Source: Terana coerulea (lineage: Eukaryota > Basidiomycota > Agaricomycetes > Polyporales > Phanerochaetaceae). From it: DNA of 53,248 nt. The stretch covers positions 1 to 53,248 of the forward strand of contig JAKOGH010000995.1 in assembly GCA_024811115.1 (NCBI GenBank). The letters run 5' to 3'. The translations under genes and the position numbers were made by a program. Within the stretch, counting starts at the first letter, position 1. Each line of letters starts with the position of its first letter. The notes below the pieces were generated by a model. It was not told where the DNA came from and made no database searches. It saw nothing but the letters and a program-made list of their open reading frames with translations. This document shows positions 33,866-45,910 of this stretch, piece by piece.

Positions 33866-34620
33866 ATCAGTAAATATGCAAAAATAGTTTTGGAATAGTA
33901 GATATTAGCAAAATAACACTTAAATAGCATTTTGCTAGCAGACTCTGGCTAATTTGGCCAAATTAGCCCAAAATTACTGGCAATTAACAGAGGAGGTTTT
34001 CAAATGCTCTTGATCAACTACTGAATGGTTTGAAGCTTAAAATACCAAGAAAAGCTAGTGCAAATGCTATACTTGCAATAACGCACTTATTAATGAGCCA
34101 GCACACATCATTCTACCAATATTCCTTATGCTTGACATAGAAAAAGTCAATATTAAGTGATAATAAGGCATTACAGTTGACAATACAAAGTATAAACTCT
34201 GTAAATTGATATATTGTGCAGGGTTTCACTTTATAGCAAAGCAGTAACTCCAAATGGTGTTATTTGGGGTAATAATGAATCAGCACAAAGGTAAGGCAAT
34301 GATTATAAACATAAGCTAAGAAATTTAAGTCTAAAGAATTTTATAACTATGCTTAATAAAAGAACTTTATTAGCAGCACTTTATATAATGGTAAAATATA
34401 AAAATTATGAAATTAGAGCTAAAATCGATAAAAGAGAAAGGGCTACTTGCACAAATTATGGTCAGATATATAGAAATTATAATCTAAATTAATAGTAAGG
34501 CAAAAGAAGGAATACTAAATAAATGAAGAAATTGTACTTGCTACGACCGAGCAATGGCCTATTTGACCCAGGTCCTTGCTTTTTGGCTTATCCAAAGTGT
34601 CAGTATGATATAGAAACCTG
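33866..34620. other. AT-rich DNA with no gene recognised
   Basis: A short plus-strand frame near 34.35-34.49 kb (NKRTLLAALYIMVKYKNYE) looks coding-like but has no identifiable family. Confidence 0.35.
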
Positions 34621-34639
34621 TTAGCATCCTGTATTTATA

Positions 34640-35643
34640 ATAGCTTTCTGATTTACTCACTAGATAATTGATTGTATTTATCAGCAATATGTGAAAGATT
34701 TTTTTGATTCAAACTGAATAATACCTCAGTGTTATTGCAAAAATTGTCCAGATAGTTTTGCAAATCATCAGTCAAGTCAAGTGAATAGGCATATCTGCGA
34801 TCGTGAATTTGTTTTTAACTACTGCAAAGTTATCACCAGGATTACTGCATTTATATCTGTTATAGATGAATTTCATTAGCTGTAATTATCTTTCAGCAAA
34901 CTTATGATTAAAACAAGTCTTATTTTATTGGTTGTACTTTTATATTTTTCTAGCCTATGAATATAGCCTATAAAACTACTATAACTTATCAGTTTACTGC
35001 CTGTTTTTCAATACCACCTTTTCTATAAAAGGCTTTTCATATAAGTTCTTTTGGCATCTAATTTTCAAAATTTATAAACTTTATTGATATACTTTTTTAG
35101 TAAAATTGTTAAAACTAATAACTTATATAATAGTTTAGATGTTTGAGAAAATATATATAAGCTATTATTTCACTAATTTCGCTTTTATACTTAATACATT
35201 CACTACTTTAGACAGTGTTTTTCTTGCCTTTTTGCTAGAATTCATTATGTGCTAGCATTTTAGAATTATGTCGAAACACTGTTTTTCTGCTTCACTCATA
35301 ATATGTATTTTAAATGGTGTTTTGAAAATATAATCAGTAACATAAGCTCTAACCGACCTAGTAGCTGTGCCTGATAATAAGCTAGTAATATCTGAATTAG
35401 AGTTAAGTACGGCTATTATAATTGGAGGAAATGTATTTATTCATGCTTTATCATTCTTATAGACATTGCACCAGTTTTAGAACTTACTACTGTTTTCTTG
35501 TGGGTTTTTCTAGAAAGTTTAGCTTTGCATATTTTGTACTTATTATTCTTATAGCCTTTTATACAAGTATGCTTGTGTGACAAATATACAGCAGAGCTCA
35601 AAAATAATGTAAATACAGTTAGCAACCTTAAAAATTGGTTCAT
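34640..35643 (-). pseudogene. second Helitron: Rep C-terminal part fused to helicase linker by deletion
   Basis: On the minus strand, HTCIKGYKNNKYKICKAKL and SSKTGAMSIRM (frame 35643-35437) match the zinc-knuckle segment before the last Rep motif. NSDITSLLSG-like and RAYVTDYIFKTPFK-like sequence (about 35.33-35.41 kb) then keeps the YxxxYxxK motif in another frame. KKARKTLSKVVNVLSIKAKL follows at about 35.2 kb. NKTCFNHKFAERQLQLMKF and NRYKCSNPGDNFAVVKN (about 34.80-34.90 kb) are the counterpart of 28.87-28.99 kb in Helitron 1, so about 680 bp of the linker is missing. The relic ends near DNFCNNTEVLFSLNQKN (about 34.70 kb). It is too diverged to be a recent copy. Confidence 0.6.
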
Positions 35644-36770
35644 ATCTTTTTCACTTCAAATACTTTCAGTATAAATGTTTTCCAGTTAGAAAGCTCTACA
35701 ATGAGGCTTTTTCAAATGTAGTTCTATTACTTTATAATAAAAGTCTGAATGGATAAGTGCGCACTATATGTTAAATTTGTATTTTAAATTAATCAATCAT
35801 AGCTTGGAATTACAATATACTATATATGTATTAAATAGCTTAAAATAAACCTGCACATGTTTAATCTTATGGTCATAGTAAGCAAGCTCACCATCCATGT
35901 TTATGACTCTACTATACTGCAAATAATGCACTATATTGCAAATAATATAGGTTATCATTTTACAAAGAAATAAATACACAATACTTTTGCATTAAGCAGT
36001 TATATATAGCGATCCTTTTAATAGTTACGCTTATATAGATTATATATATAAAGCTTAATTTGCACATATACATTGTACACATATATAATAAAGCTCAAGA
36101 ATAATGCAAGTACAGTTAGCAAGCTTGAAAAGATTGGCTTATATCTTTTTGATTAGGGAAGCTTTCTATCTAAATGTATGATAATTGAAAAGCTTTGCAC
36201 TGGCGCCATTTTGAACATGGCAATATTCTTATATATAATCAGTGTGTTTGAGTAATAATAAAAATGCAATGTATGCCAAACTTGCACTTTGAATAAATCA
36301 GCTATATTTTAGCAGAGAACTATGCTGCAGACTTGTTCCATATGTCAAAATACACCTTAGCCTGTCTTCTTTTAAAGCCATACTATGTGATTTCACATTC
36401 CACTGAGTTGACTCCATTATAGCAAATTTATGTATAAGTGTGCAATATGCACATGCAAACTAAACTTTGAAAATATGCTTCATACACTATTATGCATGAG
36501 TGTGCAAAGGATAGCTATATATCACTACTTGATTCAAATTTGCAATGCATTTACTTATTTTTATGCAAAATAATGAAACATATTATTTGCACTGCAGCAT
36601 AACCTTTGTTATAAATAGTGAGCTAGCCTAACATGACTTTAAAAAAACATGAAAAGGTTTATTATAAGCTATAGTACAAGTTCATAGCAATTTCCAACCA
36701 TCAAATAAGCCAATCTTTTCAGGGCTGCTAACTGTATTTGCATTATTCTTGAGCTTCACTGTATAAAACA
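35590..36770. repeat. short repeat in three copies, two direct and one inverted
   Basis: A segment of about 50-60 bp containing AAGCTCAAGAATAATGCAA and TACAGTTAGCA occurs at about 35594-35650 and 36090-36145 on the plus strand, and inverted at about 36705-36765. The second and third copies form an inverted pair 560 bp apart. Confidence 0.55.
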
Positions 36771-37831
36771 AAACAAAAAATAACTTTGAGATGTTTTTTA
36801 AATTTCCTAAATATTGCACATTATGAAACTTATTTTGTAATCATGAACTATATTTACGCACTGCTTATTTAATGTAATGTGACTAAATCATTAATATCTG
36901 CACTTTTGAATAATGTTATTATGATTATTGCTCACAGTACTGTTATATATAGTAATATGTATATAATTTGTACATGATGCGCATATAGCTGCAATCTGCT
37001 GACACACTCAAGTTAGTGAGCAGTCAGCTAGTTTCAAAATACCAAATGTTGAGCAGTTTGCTTGGTTTCTTAACCTGATTGAGCATGCTACTAAGCATGT
37101 GACAAAGTGTAATTCAACTTGTGCCATTTCCATATATCAAAACAATGATTTATGTATTACAGGTGGTTTTTCTTTAGCGCTGTCCAATAACTGCTTTATA
37201 TCTGTAATATGACCAATTGTTCAACAGCCTGAAACATTGTACCGAGCTAGCGTTAAAAATATACTATAAGCCACATGACAATCAAACTCATTTAGGAAGC
37301 AGCTACACGTGCTTAATAGCCTTTACCTGCGTGCTTTGGAGTCTATAAGGATAACCCAGACAAACGCCTGGCACAGTACAATCACTAGGTCGAGTTAAGC
37401 GCCTATACATCACTTTGAAGCCATCCCTCTTTTACAAGCTTTGGCTGCCACATGGGTCAAGCTCTACAATGATCTTCTCATGCCGTCTTCCTCTTCACAG
37501 GTACTTCGCCAATGTATTGTTGACTGAAAACACTTCCTTGCAGTTGAGTGCATGTCAGAACATCATTTAGTATCAAATTGCAATGATGACTGGAGAATAG
37601 TGGTAAAATGTGATAAATAACCTGGCTACCCTACGAGTTGCACCCTACTGAGCGTCGCCGGAGAGTGCCTTAGATAAGGTATGGTCGTCTCCGCCTACGG
37701 ATCAGCCACGGCGCCCGTAGGTCGCTTGTTACGAGCGCGCTGAGTGGGTGCTGTAAAGGGATCGGAGCTATAGAAGGTGCGATCTGACGAGAGGAGTGTC
37801 AGGGGACTTACCAGAAAGCTTGCTTTTGCTG
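36771..37831. other. boundary from AT-rich to GC-balanced DNA
   Basis: Base composition changes at about 37.2-37.3 kb. No gene is supported in this stretch. Confidence 0.45.
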
Positions 37832-38227
37832 ATGGGAGTACCGAGCTGGGAGCTATTGCCGCCAAGGGACAATAGCAACAAACCCCCTCCGATTCATGAA
37901 GCGAGAGTCGATTGGGAGTGGAATGGCCTGAAAGGATATTGCGGAGTGAGTGGCCAAATCTCGCCGCAGAGCGAGGTCAACGGCTACATCGCAAGCCCAG
38001 GAGCGTGTGTTGCCGTGCTGGTGCTCTTCGGTCTCTTCGCAACGTTTTGGTTGATAACGCAGGTCGCTTTATCATTCTTGAAGGCCATACGCAACGCCAT
38101 TCGCCTCGTTTGTTCGTCCGCGAAGCATCTCAGCCGCGCTCTTCTTTGCTCCACGATCCGGGCGTTGACATGCCTACAAGGGACCCTGGACGGTCGAAGA
38201 CGTCTTGGAACTTTACATCCCCAGTAA
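37832..38227 (+). CDS. hypothetical protein with one transmembrane segment
   Basis: An ATG at 37832 opens 131 codons ending in TAA (38225-38227). The middle holds one strongly hydrophobic stretch, CVAVLVLFGLFATFWLITQV, followed by a basic region (Lys/Arg/Ser) at the C-terminus; the N-terminal half is Pro- and Trp-containing and polar. An in-frame GTG 36 nt upstream is not a likely start. CCCCA/GTAAGC at 38224 could be a splice donor, so the last codon and stop may be intronic and the protein longer. No family is recognised. It is the longest plausible frame in the 37-44 kb segment but lacks independent support. Confidence 0.35.
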   Translation: MGVPSWELLPPRDNSNKPPPIHEARVDWEWNGLKGYCGVSGQISPQSEVNGYIASPGACVAVLVLFGLFATFWLITQVALSFLKAIRNAIRLVCSSAKHLSRALLCSTIRALTCLQGTLDGRRRLGTLHPQ

Positions 38228-38757
38228 GCAGGTTTTTGTCTGTGAGGCAGAGATTGATGCTCTGTGTCCAACAACGAGCAACCTCTCCCTAGAGCTACTT
38301 ACTGCAAGAGAAGAACGCAGGTGCTTTTTTTCATCAGACTGCTGAACTGATCAAACCTTCTGGCCATGGTGCTGTGCAGCATTGCACCGTGCAAGACGTA
38401 TTGTCCAGGGAAAAACCTTCTGTCCGTACCTTACTGCTCTGTCACATCCATGCAGTTATGTATGCGATCGAGATAGTTGAGCTATTTTTCGTTCGCATAA
38501 GACTCGAGTTAGCCACCGTATATGTGTTAGACGTGAAGGCCTGCGTACTCACCTCGAGCACGTGCACAAGCACGTCGTTGATGCATATAAAGAAACCGCT
38601 CGTTATGTAAACAAGCGCAAAGCTATTAAGACCCAACCCAACAGTAACGGATCTCGTAACAGCAGTCAACGGTAAAAAGCTTTCCACAACGGCACGGACC
38701 CAGCTGACTTCCTGAAGCGCCGGAGGATTCTTCTCTAAAACATGGAAGAGCACAAAT
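38228..38757. other. no gene supported
   Basis: Open frames on both strands here (38374-38610 plus; 38753-38442 minus) have no family resemblance. The minus frame is hydrophobic but has no obvious splice partners. Confidence 0.35.
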
Positions 38758-39242
38758 ATGAACGACGGTGAGTTTACTAATGATCCTCTTTACAAACTAA
38801 TACCCTGTAGGTACACGAGCATCAGTTAAAGCTGCAGTCGTTTACGCCGATCACAACCTATTGAAATTTCCAAATCCCGACGCGTACGTAAACATATAAA
38901 GTTCATCCCTGCACGACTCACTAATTGTTCATGACGCTTTCTCAACTGCTGCTGTCTCAAAGAATATATCATGGGGTGCCCTACTCCAAAGATTGCAAAC
39001 AAGCCTGTCGCCGTTAAAACTGCGTGGCAGCAACAACGTACCGCGTTGGATGACAAACCCGTCCTGTCATTTTGGGTATTGCTGGCCTTTGCGGCGCGCC
39101 AGTTTGATAAGATGTCTGCAAACATTGTCGCCAAGATAAGCCTTACCTCAAGTGAAGCGACGCAACACTGTCTGCGCTTAGAGCGCGCCACCTGTACAGC
39201 TATGTTGGCTCAAGCTCTCACTGTTTGTAACTCCAACTTTGT
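38758..39242 (+). CDS. spliced ORF candidate, unidentified
   Basis: ATG at 38758, four codons' worth of exon, then a textbook 43-nt intron (38768-38810: GTGAGT, branch-like AAACTAAT, CTGTAG). The next exon reads GTRASVKAAVVYADHNLLKF and PNPDAY, then a GTAAAC donor at 38888 or GTACGT at 38884. An exon within 38963-39242 could complete it (frame 38971-39242 contains ALDDKPVLSFW, then FDKMSANIVAKISLTSSEA, stop TAA). The first part is faintly like the N-terminus of a C2 domain (…LPDPYV…), but the downstream exon does not follow that fold clearly. Only the first intron is convincing. Confidence 0.25.
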
Positions 39243-40662
39243 TTAACTAAATATCAGCAAAGTGCAGCTACTAATTTTGATGCAGATGGTATTGATACTA
39301 CCAAAGACAGACACGAACTTGACCTTGACTACATTTTCTTGTTCCTTCCAATCTATCCTGACATGTTGCGTTGCAGACAGGTCTATAATGGTACATACAC
39401 ACACATGAAGTGATGCAGATAAAGCCGCTTTTAGCAGACACGGAGCTCATGAAGCTACTGTGCATGCTGGTAGGATTTAAGCTTTGGCAGACAATCCTAT
39501 GTCCGTATCTGGAGTGACACCCACATTGCGCCCGCTATGTGAGCTTCTTTATGGGAGTCTCATAACTCCACAAGCCACCGGCTCACGGATCCAAAGATAG
39601 ACAGGTCGAATTGCGCTTTTTAATCAGTTTTGGCAAAGGCTATGGGGTATTGAAATACAACTACCTTGTCCGATAAGTTGTGCCTGGGCCAACTGCATCC
39701 TTGCCAAATGCCTTAATTCTCCTGGTTAGAAGACTCCTGTATGCGCATTGAGGTGAATTCAATGAACCTGCAGACCATGGGTTAGCAATGCGGAATAATC
39801 AATGGCTCGGAGCTACAGGTAATCATTTGTATTGCATTTTCTTAGGAGCCCACACGAGCTGCAGCCATTCAGCTCCACCTACGCATATAACGCTGTTCTA
39901 AGATCTCCTCTGTTTACTCCCACATGCGCCGCTACTTATATGCAATCCGTGTCCAGTTGGCTCCGTGCTGTGCTGCCATTTGCCTTCATTCTGTTGGTTA
40001 GAATTCTCCAATTGCATGGATGTCAACAGTATGATGTCAAGAGTACGCCGGCTGCTTGCACTACGCACGTTCAACCACAAGCTTTACAGCAGGACCAGTT
40101 GTATACCCTCCCTTTCCTGCCATGTTCAAATCCATTTTCATTTGCTTGCGTTAGCAAGGTTTGCATTCGCTGACAAATACAGCTACTGTGGCCCATGCAT
40201 CAAACATACTGTGGCTAGATTGTGGTGGCTTACCAATGTCCGCTGCAGCGGTGCGAGATGCCAATTGGGCGTGGATAATGCTGAAGCCTTAAGCACCTGG
40301 GCTACGTGAGGATGGACATTGATCAGACGAGACCAGCTGCGATTAAAGTCTCATACCCTCGACTGCTTTCGTGAATTTGGACTGCTGTAAATAATAGCCA
40401 GGCTGTGGCTTCTTCAACTTTCTGTTTCCGCAGGGTTCGTTACATGCTGAATGCAAAAGGCATGGACACGAGACCGACGAGAACCTAGACAACAGGTAGT
40501 TAGGAGAAGCCAGCTTCATTAGACAACGGAATTACGAGGACACACAACGACGCATATAGGGACGTGCATACTTACAGCAGCTAGTCAGCCCTATAATGGC
40601 GGGTCCTGGCAGTCAGTTCTGGAGGGATAAAGAAGACTAGAGACACCCGATGCAAAGTGCAA
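39243..40662. other. no gene supported
   Basis: Overlapping open frames of 110-115 codons at 39832-40173 and 39965-40309 exist on the plus strand, but neither shows domain content or splice logic. Confidence 0.35.
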
Positions 40663-41109
40663 ATGCACACGAGCCTGTTGACCGCCTCTCGCGTCTGGTG
40701 TTCCGACCTGGAACGCATAGTGGATGACCTAGAATCCGGTGATAAACAGCCGTCGCTTGAGAAGAACACGCCCAATGTGAAGAGTGCATATGAATGAGAA
40801 GCTGAGAATGCCGCAGAATACTTAAAGCACGAGGACGACAATAGTGATTCAGTCAGACAAAAGCCACCAGTTCGGTCCCTGAGATTAGCTGCGAGACATA
40901 CGGAGATCAGGAGGGAACGAAGGCGCACCATGGAGAACGTGAAACCAGGCGTGGAGGTTGTGGTAAACAACGCTGAACTTGCATGCCGGCAGCGTGGCAT
41001 ACTTGCAATAGAAGGTCATCCTCTCAGTTTTGGTGAGCAAGAAGCGACTGCGTGTTCAGGCGGCGATGGTGGCAGCAGCCTTCCCGACGGTGATGGTTGG
41101 CAGCGGTAA
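40663..41109 (+). pseudogene. hypothetical ORF with one internal TGA
   Basis: From ATG 40663 the frame runs to TAA 41107-41109 with a single stop, TGA at 40795-40797. The product would be strongly charged: CSDLERIVDDLESGDKQPSL before the stop, and EAENAAEYLKHEDDNSDSVR then RHTEIRRERRRTMENVK after it, ending in a Gly/Asp-rich tail. Consistent polar, helix-like composition on both sides of the TGA suggests a gene with one nonsense change, or an unseen short intron. No family is recognised. The opposite strand is also open (41000-40581), so the true coding strand is not certain. Confidence 0.3.
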
Positions 41110-42795
41110 AGCGACCATGGTGACCGCAGCGAACGCAATGGCTGCGTGTCATGGCTGAGTGGCAGGCGCAAGCCCTCCTCAGGGTAGTGTGAAATCCCAG
41201 ACAAAATGTGACCTAGTTGCACGGCATCCCACTGCATGATGCTGATAATGTGGTGGGTAATGGTGAACTTGGTTTTTTATCAGATAATGTTGTACTCGTT
41301 GTTGTACTCGTTTGCAACTTGCTTGAATGTTGTGTCCATTGTAGGCATTGCTATATGCCTGTTCTTACACGATGTGTACCTCGTATGATCTGCGGGCAGA
41401 TATGCCAGTGTCTATTCGGTATACATTAACTGACAATTGACATTGCGGCTCATTTCCTTTGAAGAATATTACAGAAGGCAGCGTAATGGTGAGGTCTGAC
41501 ACATCTATGTATTCAGCCAATCCATTCCAATCTATGTCATAATCAGCGTCATAGAAACAGTCAGCTTTAGTGCACTGACTAAATCTAGCTCGGACGCTCG
41601 GAGTCCAAGATGCTAACCAATTGGTAATTTCGTCGATGACCTTGCTGATACCATCACATGTCCATGAGTTGGGAAGTTAGAATGTTACGGACAAACCTCC
41701 CATTTCGGATCGAGCCACGAGACTAATTACCTAGTATACACAGCGCTTCATCGCAGAACATAAGTTCAAGCACATTTTAAATGACTCAGTCAAGCATGCC
41801 GAAGCTCCAGCCTCTACTTCGCTTTATATAAGAAAGGGGACTCACTGTGTGGTAGCGAGTCATTTGCTCCAGCCATGTACAAGTCGTTGTAGTAGCCATT
41901 CAAACTGTACAGAGTTCGGTCCGCCTAGTGAAAGCTGTCAGACTAGGGGCATAGTTCGCCGCAACGAAAGTGTATGTAGAGAATCACAAAATAGTAGGAA
42001 ATGGCCAGATCTCAATGTATGGATGCAACAGAGTGAGGGACGGATTGACGACCATTTTTTCGATGTCCCACTTGTGATCCTCACAGCGCTATAAATTTTT
42101 GTAATCTTTTCTAGCCCTGCTCAGATGACTCCAGCAAAGGGGGAGAACCAATCAACTCCATCTAGATGCAGTTTGGTGATACTTGGCTGCCATCACAACC
42201 TAACCCATACAACAGAAAGTCAGCATTGAATGCACTTGGATATTGGAAGACTTGATGAGACTCTTGAAGTGCGACATTGCATGCCCGTTTGTTGAGTCCT
42301 GCCCGCAACTACGAGCTCAAATTCGGCACGCGAACAGGCTGGCAAATAAATGCCTTGGTGATTAAGATAAAATGAATGTAGGCAGCGAAGATCTCAAAAT
42401 GTTTAGAGGAAGCGAGTGAATCCAATGACTGCACCTTATGGATCATTGATGTCACCGACTTTGTGTATGACAGGTGTGCATAAGCGTCAGATGACATTCT
42501 TACGCCGCAGTGTGTTGTCTTTTTGCGACCTCCACGGATTTTTAGCCAGAAAAGCTAAAGTCGAGGTGTCTGCTTGCCACGCAAAAAGTTAGTGATTGGG
42601 AGAAGAGTGAACTAACCGGAGTGTTTCTCACGCTGTTAAATTCCACGCCTTCTATTTCTCAGTTTTGTGCCCGACCACGCCGCAACTCGGAGGTGGTTGA
42701 CGATGCAAAAGGTCGATGTCACAATACAATAGGTGTGTCTTATCGAAAGACCATGAGCAGAATGAGCTAGGTGGTGGTGGGCTTATCTGAAGGCA
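41110..42795. other. no gene supported
   Basis: Short open frames (41217-41429 and 41849-42094, plus strand) lack motifs. The segment 42.65-42.75 kb is partly repeated at 43.37-43.46 kb. Confidence 0.35.
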
Positions 42796-42822
42796 TATAT
42801 AAATGGAACCACCTACCTACCG

Positions 42823-42975
42823 ATGAGATGTCCTATGATTGCTATTGTCTTCGCTTTGGCATTCGCTGCCTCCCCATGGTCACCACTCGTAGCTAGTCCA
42901 CGAGGATGCTTCAGTTTAAGACGGGGGCCAGATGCGACCCTTGGAAATACGCCCGCAAGCTGGCTTGGTATTTAA
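42823..42975 (+). CDS. small putative secreted protein
   Basis: ATG 42823 to TAA 42975, 50 residues. The N-terminus MRCPMIAIVFALAFAASPWS has a typical signal peptide: short polar start, hydrophobic core IAIVFALAFAA, likely cleavage after LVA or ASP. The mature part is a short peptide, RGCFSLRRGPDATLGN, with a single Cys. A TATATAAA box lies at 42796-42803, only 20-27 bp upstream; if it drives this gene, translation may start at the second Met (42835), leaving the signal peptide core intact. A downstream exon is possible. No family is recognised. Confidence 0.35.
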   Translation: MRCPMIAIVFALAFAASPWSPLVASPRGCFSLRRGPDATLGNTPASWLGI

Positions 42976-44935
42976 CGAGCCCCGTGGGCGCAACAAAATG
43001 GACGACGTACAAGAGCAGACGCTCATCGTAGCTCTTAAGTACGCTCCATGTGCTTCTTTGCTGTCGACCACTCAATAACTGATGCGTACTTATGCAGGTC
43101 CTTCTCGTTGCAAAGCGGAAGTTGCTCTCAACTGTAATGGCTGGTCTTTCCGTATTTGTGGACGTCTTCCAGGCTTGCCTCGCGTATCATAGCGCACAGC
43201 AGCTCGGCCAAGGCCTTGCTGCCAAATCGTTTGTCTTGTACTCGTTTATCATTCGGCTGAGTGTCACCCTCAACGCCTGTCACAGAACCTTCGCTTCAAC
43301 ATCGTGCTGCCAATTTACTCGTCTTGCAGCAATAATTTAAGTCCCACGCTTTGTACGCCCGTAACGTCGACTTCTCTCCAAAGCCTCGCTGGCCCCATTC
43401 TAAGATGGTTGACAATGCAAAGGTCAAACCCGAGATAGGTGTGTTCTGTCGATAGACCTGGCACCTTGTGTCATACCGGAAGTTGGCGCAAGCGGGAGGT
43501 GTGTCGAAGGGTGGGTGGATCATGTAAAAGAGTTCTGCGAAAGGTTTGATCAGCTCAGCCATTCTCTGAGAAGAGCACCTGCTTGCTTGCCCACAATTGA
43601 AAAATTGCTACGCATATGTTATTAGTCTTGAACCGCTGGCTTTCTACTGTGCTCAGGAAATTGACACGGCGATGTGTTCCTTCGGATAACCATAAGCTTA
43701 CTGACTTAGGGCTATAGGGTACCCTCTCTGACGGATTAAGGAAAAGGGTGGAGCCAGTATATCAGTGTATACACAGCACATGTGAGTTCAACTACCGCCT
43801 GTGCAGTGAACTCCTTGAGATTCCTGACCTTTTTCAAATTATTTCGGATTACCTTCGTGTTTTTATCACGGAGGTCGAAATACCTCGCTTCATGACTGCG
43901 GTGTGGCCCAGCATTACAGAAGTAGATGAGCTCATTGGCGGTCCACCGCCACTAGGAACACTATACACTACTTAACTTGACACCGTTGGATCTGAGAACA
44001 TCCATACCTGCGATGTGCTCTGAATTGACGTGCAGCATGTGAGCGGACCTTGTCAGCTATCATATCATATCAGGGAATCATATACGCAATTTTCTGCACT
44101 AAAATCAGCGTTGTTTTGAAGCAAACGTGTGCACACAGCAAAAGATGTAACGCATCCCGCTCCACCGAGCCCACTATACCTCTACAGCCTTCCACATTAA
44201 ATTGTCCGGAGTGGCGATAAGTTAGTTACAACAGTTACACTCTAGGTATGAGTTTACCAATCCTGGAATCTTCCTGCTCTTACCTCTCCGCTGCCTCATT
44301 TCCCACGCTGTCAGCACCTCTTACAAGCTCGTTCTATTTGGCACTTCTTGTGTGCCTGACAATCACATCCATCTAACAATCCCCAAACTTCAAGAGCAAC
44401 CAATGACTTGATCACATATTTCTATCAGTACACTCAGGGAATTAGACTCTACCTATTGTAATGAAATTAACACCACAAACTGCAAAGTGGCCAAGTGCAC
44501 CCTATGCCATTTCCCTTTATTATGTTGCACGGGAAAATTCAGAGAACTTTTGTTGCTTTTACCAGGGAAATTGTCAAACAAAAGTCATTGAAAGAATGGC
44601 AGGAAAGTTGTGGAAAAAATGGCAGGACGACAAACACAGCGAAATGCCCGGATCAGGGCAAATATTGGCTCTTTGCTTGTAAACTCGTTTTTACTTTTGA
44701 GAAGTCAGTAAAAGACTTGAAAAGATAGATATACTGTCTGATGTAATATCTACCAGGCCAATTTTAGTATTCTATATGTCATCAGAATTAGCGCCTCTGA
44801 TGCTATAAGGTTACATTTCATCATATAAATCATACAAAACTCTCTTTTGAGCCCAAAGCTTAGCGGCAGTGGCATTATTATTGATCTACTCCGATCTCAT
44901 GGTGCCAAACATGTGACAATAAAGTGAAGGACTCA
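42976..44935. other. GC-balanced DNA with unassigned open frames
   Basis: A possible donor/acceptor pair (AA/GTACGCT at about 43039 ... TATGCAG at about 43097) links a frame starting MDDVQEQTLIVAL to a downstream frame, but the product is not recognisable. Open frames at 43092-43340 and 43748-43975 (plus), 43562-43296 (minus) and 44461-44728 (plus) are listed here only as unassigned. Confidence 0.3.
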
Positions 44936-45087
44936 CCAGAAACTAATGCCAGCGCAAGCATATGCAAACAACTTCCAATTAGGCCCACTGTTTTTATGTC
45001 AAAAGACTCACTGCGACTGTTAATAGATCGCTTGTCAATGATGCTACCATGATAGTGATTGCCAATTAGAGAGTAAAATAGGTCCAT
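44936..45087 (-). CDS. possible first exon of a minus-strand gene (tentative)
   Basis: The ATG at 45087 opens MDLFYSLIGNHYHGSIIDKR and continues to VGLIGSCLHMLALALVSG, where a strong GTGAGT donor follows (about 44932). A possible second exon after CCGCTAAG (about 44865) reads LWAQKRVLYDLYDEM then stop. It lies at the edge of the AT-rich block. No family is recognised. Confidence 0.2.
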
Positions 45088-45249
45088 GAGCTAGTGAGTG
45101 AGTTGTGCTACTTAAGGGCTTTGGCTCACATCTTTACAACATGCATACCTACAATATAAGCTAATTATAATTAAGAACCACAACTTATTTTTAATATTCA
45201 CATTGTGCACCAGAATTTGTTTAGCATTAAAATATGCAGCTTTAAATGT

Positions 45250-45910
45250 ATTAAGTAATAATACTATGCAACATTAGTTATTTCATTTATTAACTGTATG
45301 CGCTTTAACTTATGTTAACAATATGCTACATGCATTATTATTTGTTCATATATTATAGTATGAATTACTACTTTTTCTTACAAATTAACTATATGCACTG
45401 CTAATTTAATGAATTATTAATTAAATAGCTTATAACTCTTTTAAAAATACAATACACTAAATACTGTATTGCTTCAATAAAGTATTAACTAAGTATACTA
45501 CTACACTGTGTAAGTAGAGTATTAACCAGGCAAGTCATCATTTTTCAAAAATTCACAATATACTCTCTCATTTTAGTACAGCATTAACTAAATAAACATG
45601 TTACTTTTTTAATTATAAATTTACTATCTGTACCATAATCTCAGTAAAGCATTAACTAAAGAGCTATTATATTTTTTAATGATTTACTATATGCTCCGCC
45701 CCTTTGATAAAGTGTTAACTAGATTGATTTTGATTTTTATATACAATATACTATATATGCTATAAATTCAATAAAGCATTAACTAAATAAATTATTACGC
45801 TGTTTGCGGATTTACCATTTGCTCTATTACTTTGATGAAGTATATACAATATGCATCATTACTTTAATAAAGCATTGACTAAGTATATTACTATTTTCTT
45901 CCAGCACACG
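45250..45910. repeat. AT-rich satellite with a 62-bp unit
   Basis: The phrase AATAAAGCATTAACTAA recurs at about 45475, 45583, 45645, 45707, 45768 and 45865, spaced 62 bp in the central copies. Each is followed by TTATTAC-type and ATTTACTATATGC-type phrases. Earlier, more diverged units are visible from about 45250. Confidence 0.6.

Noticed and set aside
38442..39191. Minus-strand hydrophobic frames as a membrane-protein gene
   Set aside because: No convincing splice junction joins them, and the plus strand carries a better intron at 38768-38810.
40795..40797. TGA as a selenocysteine codon
   Set aside because: No SECIS-like hairpin was noticed, and most fungi lack the selenoprotein pathway; nonsense change or error is simpler.
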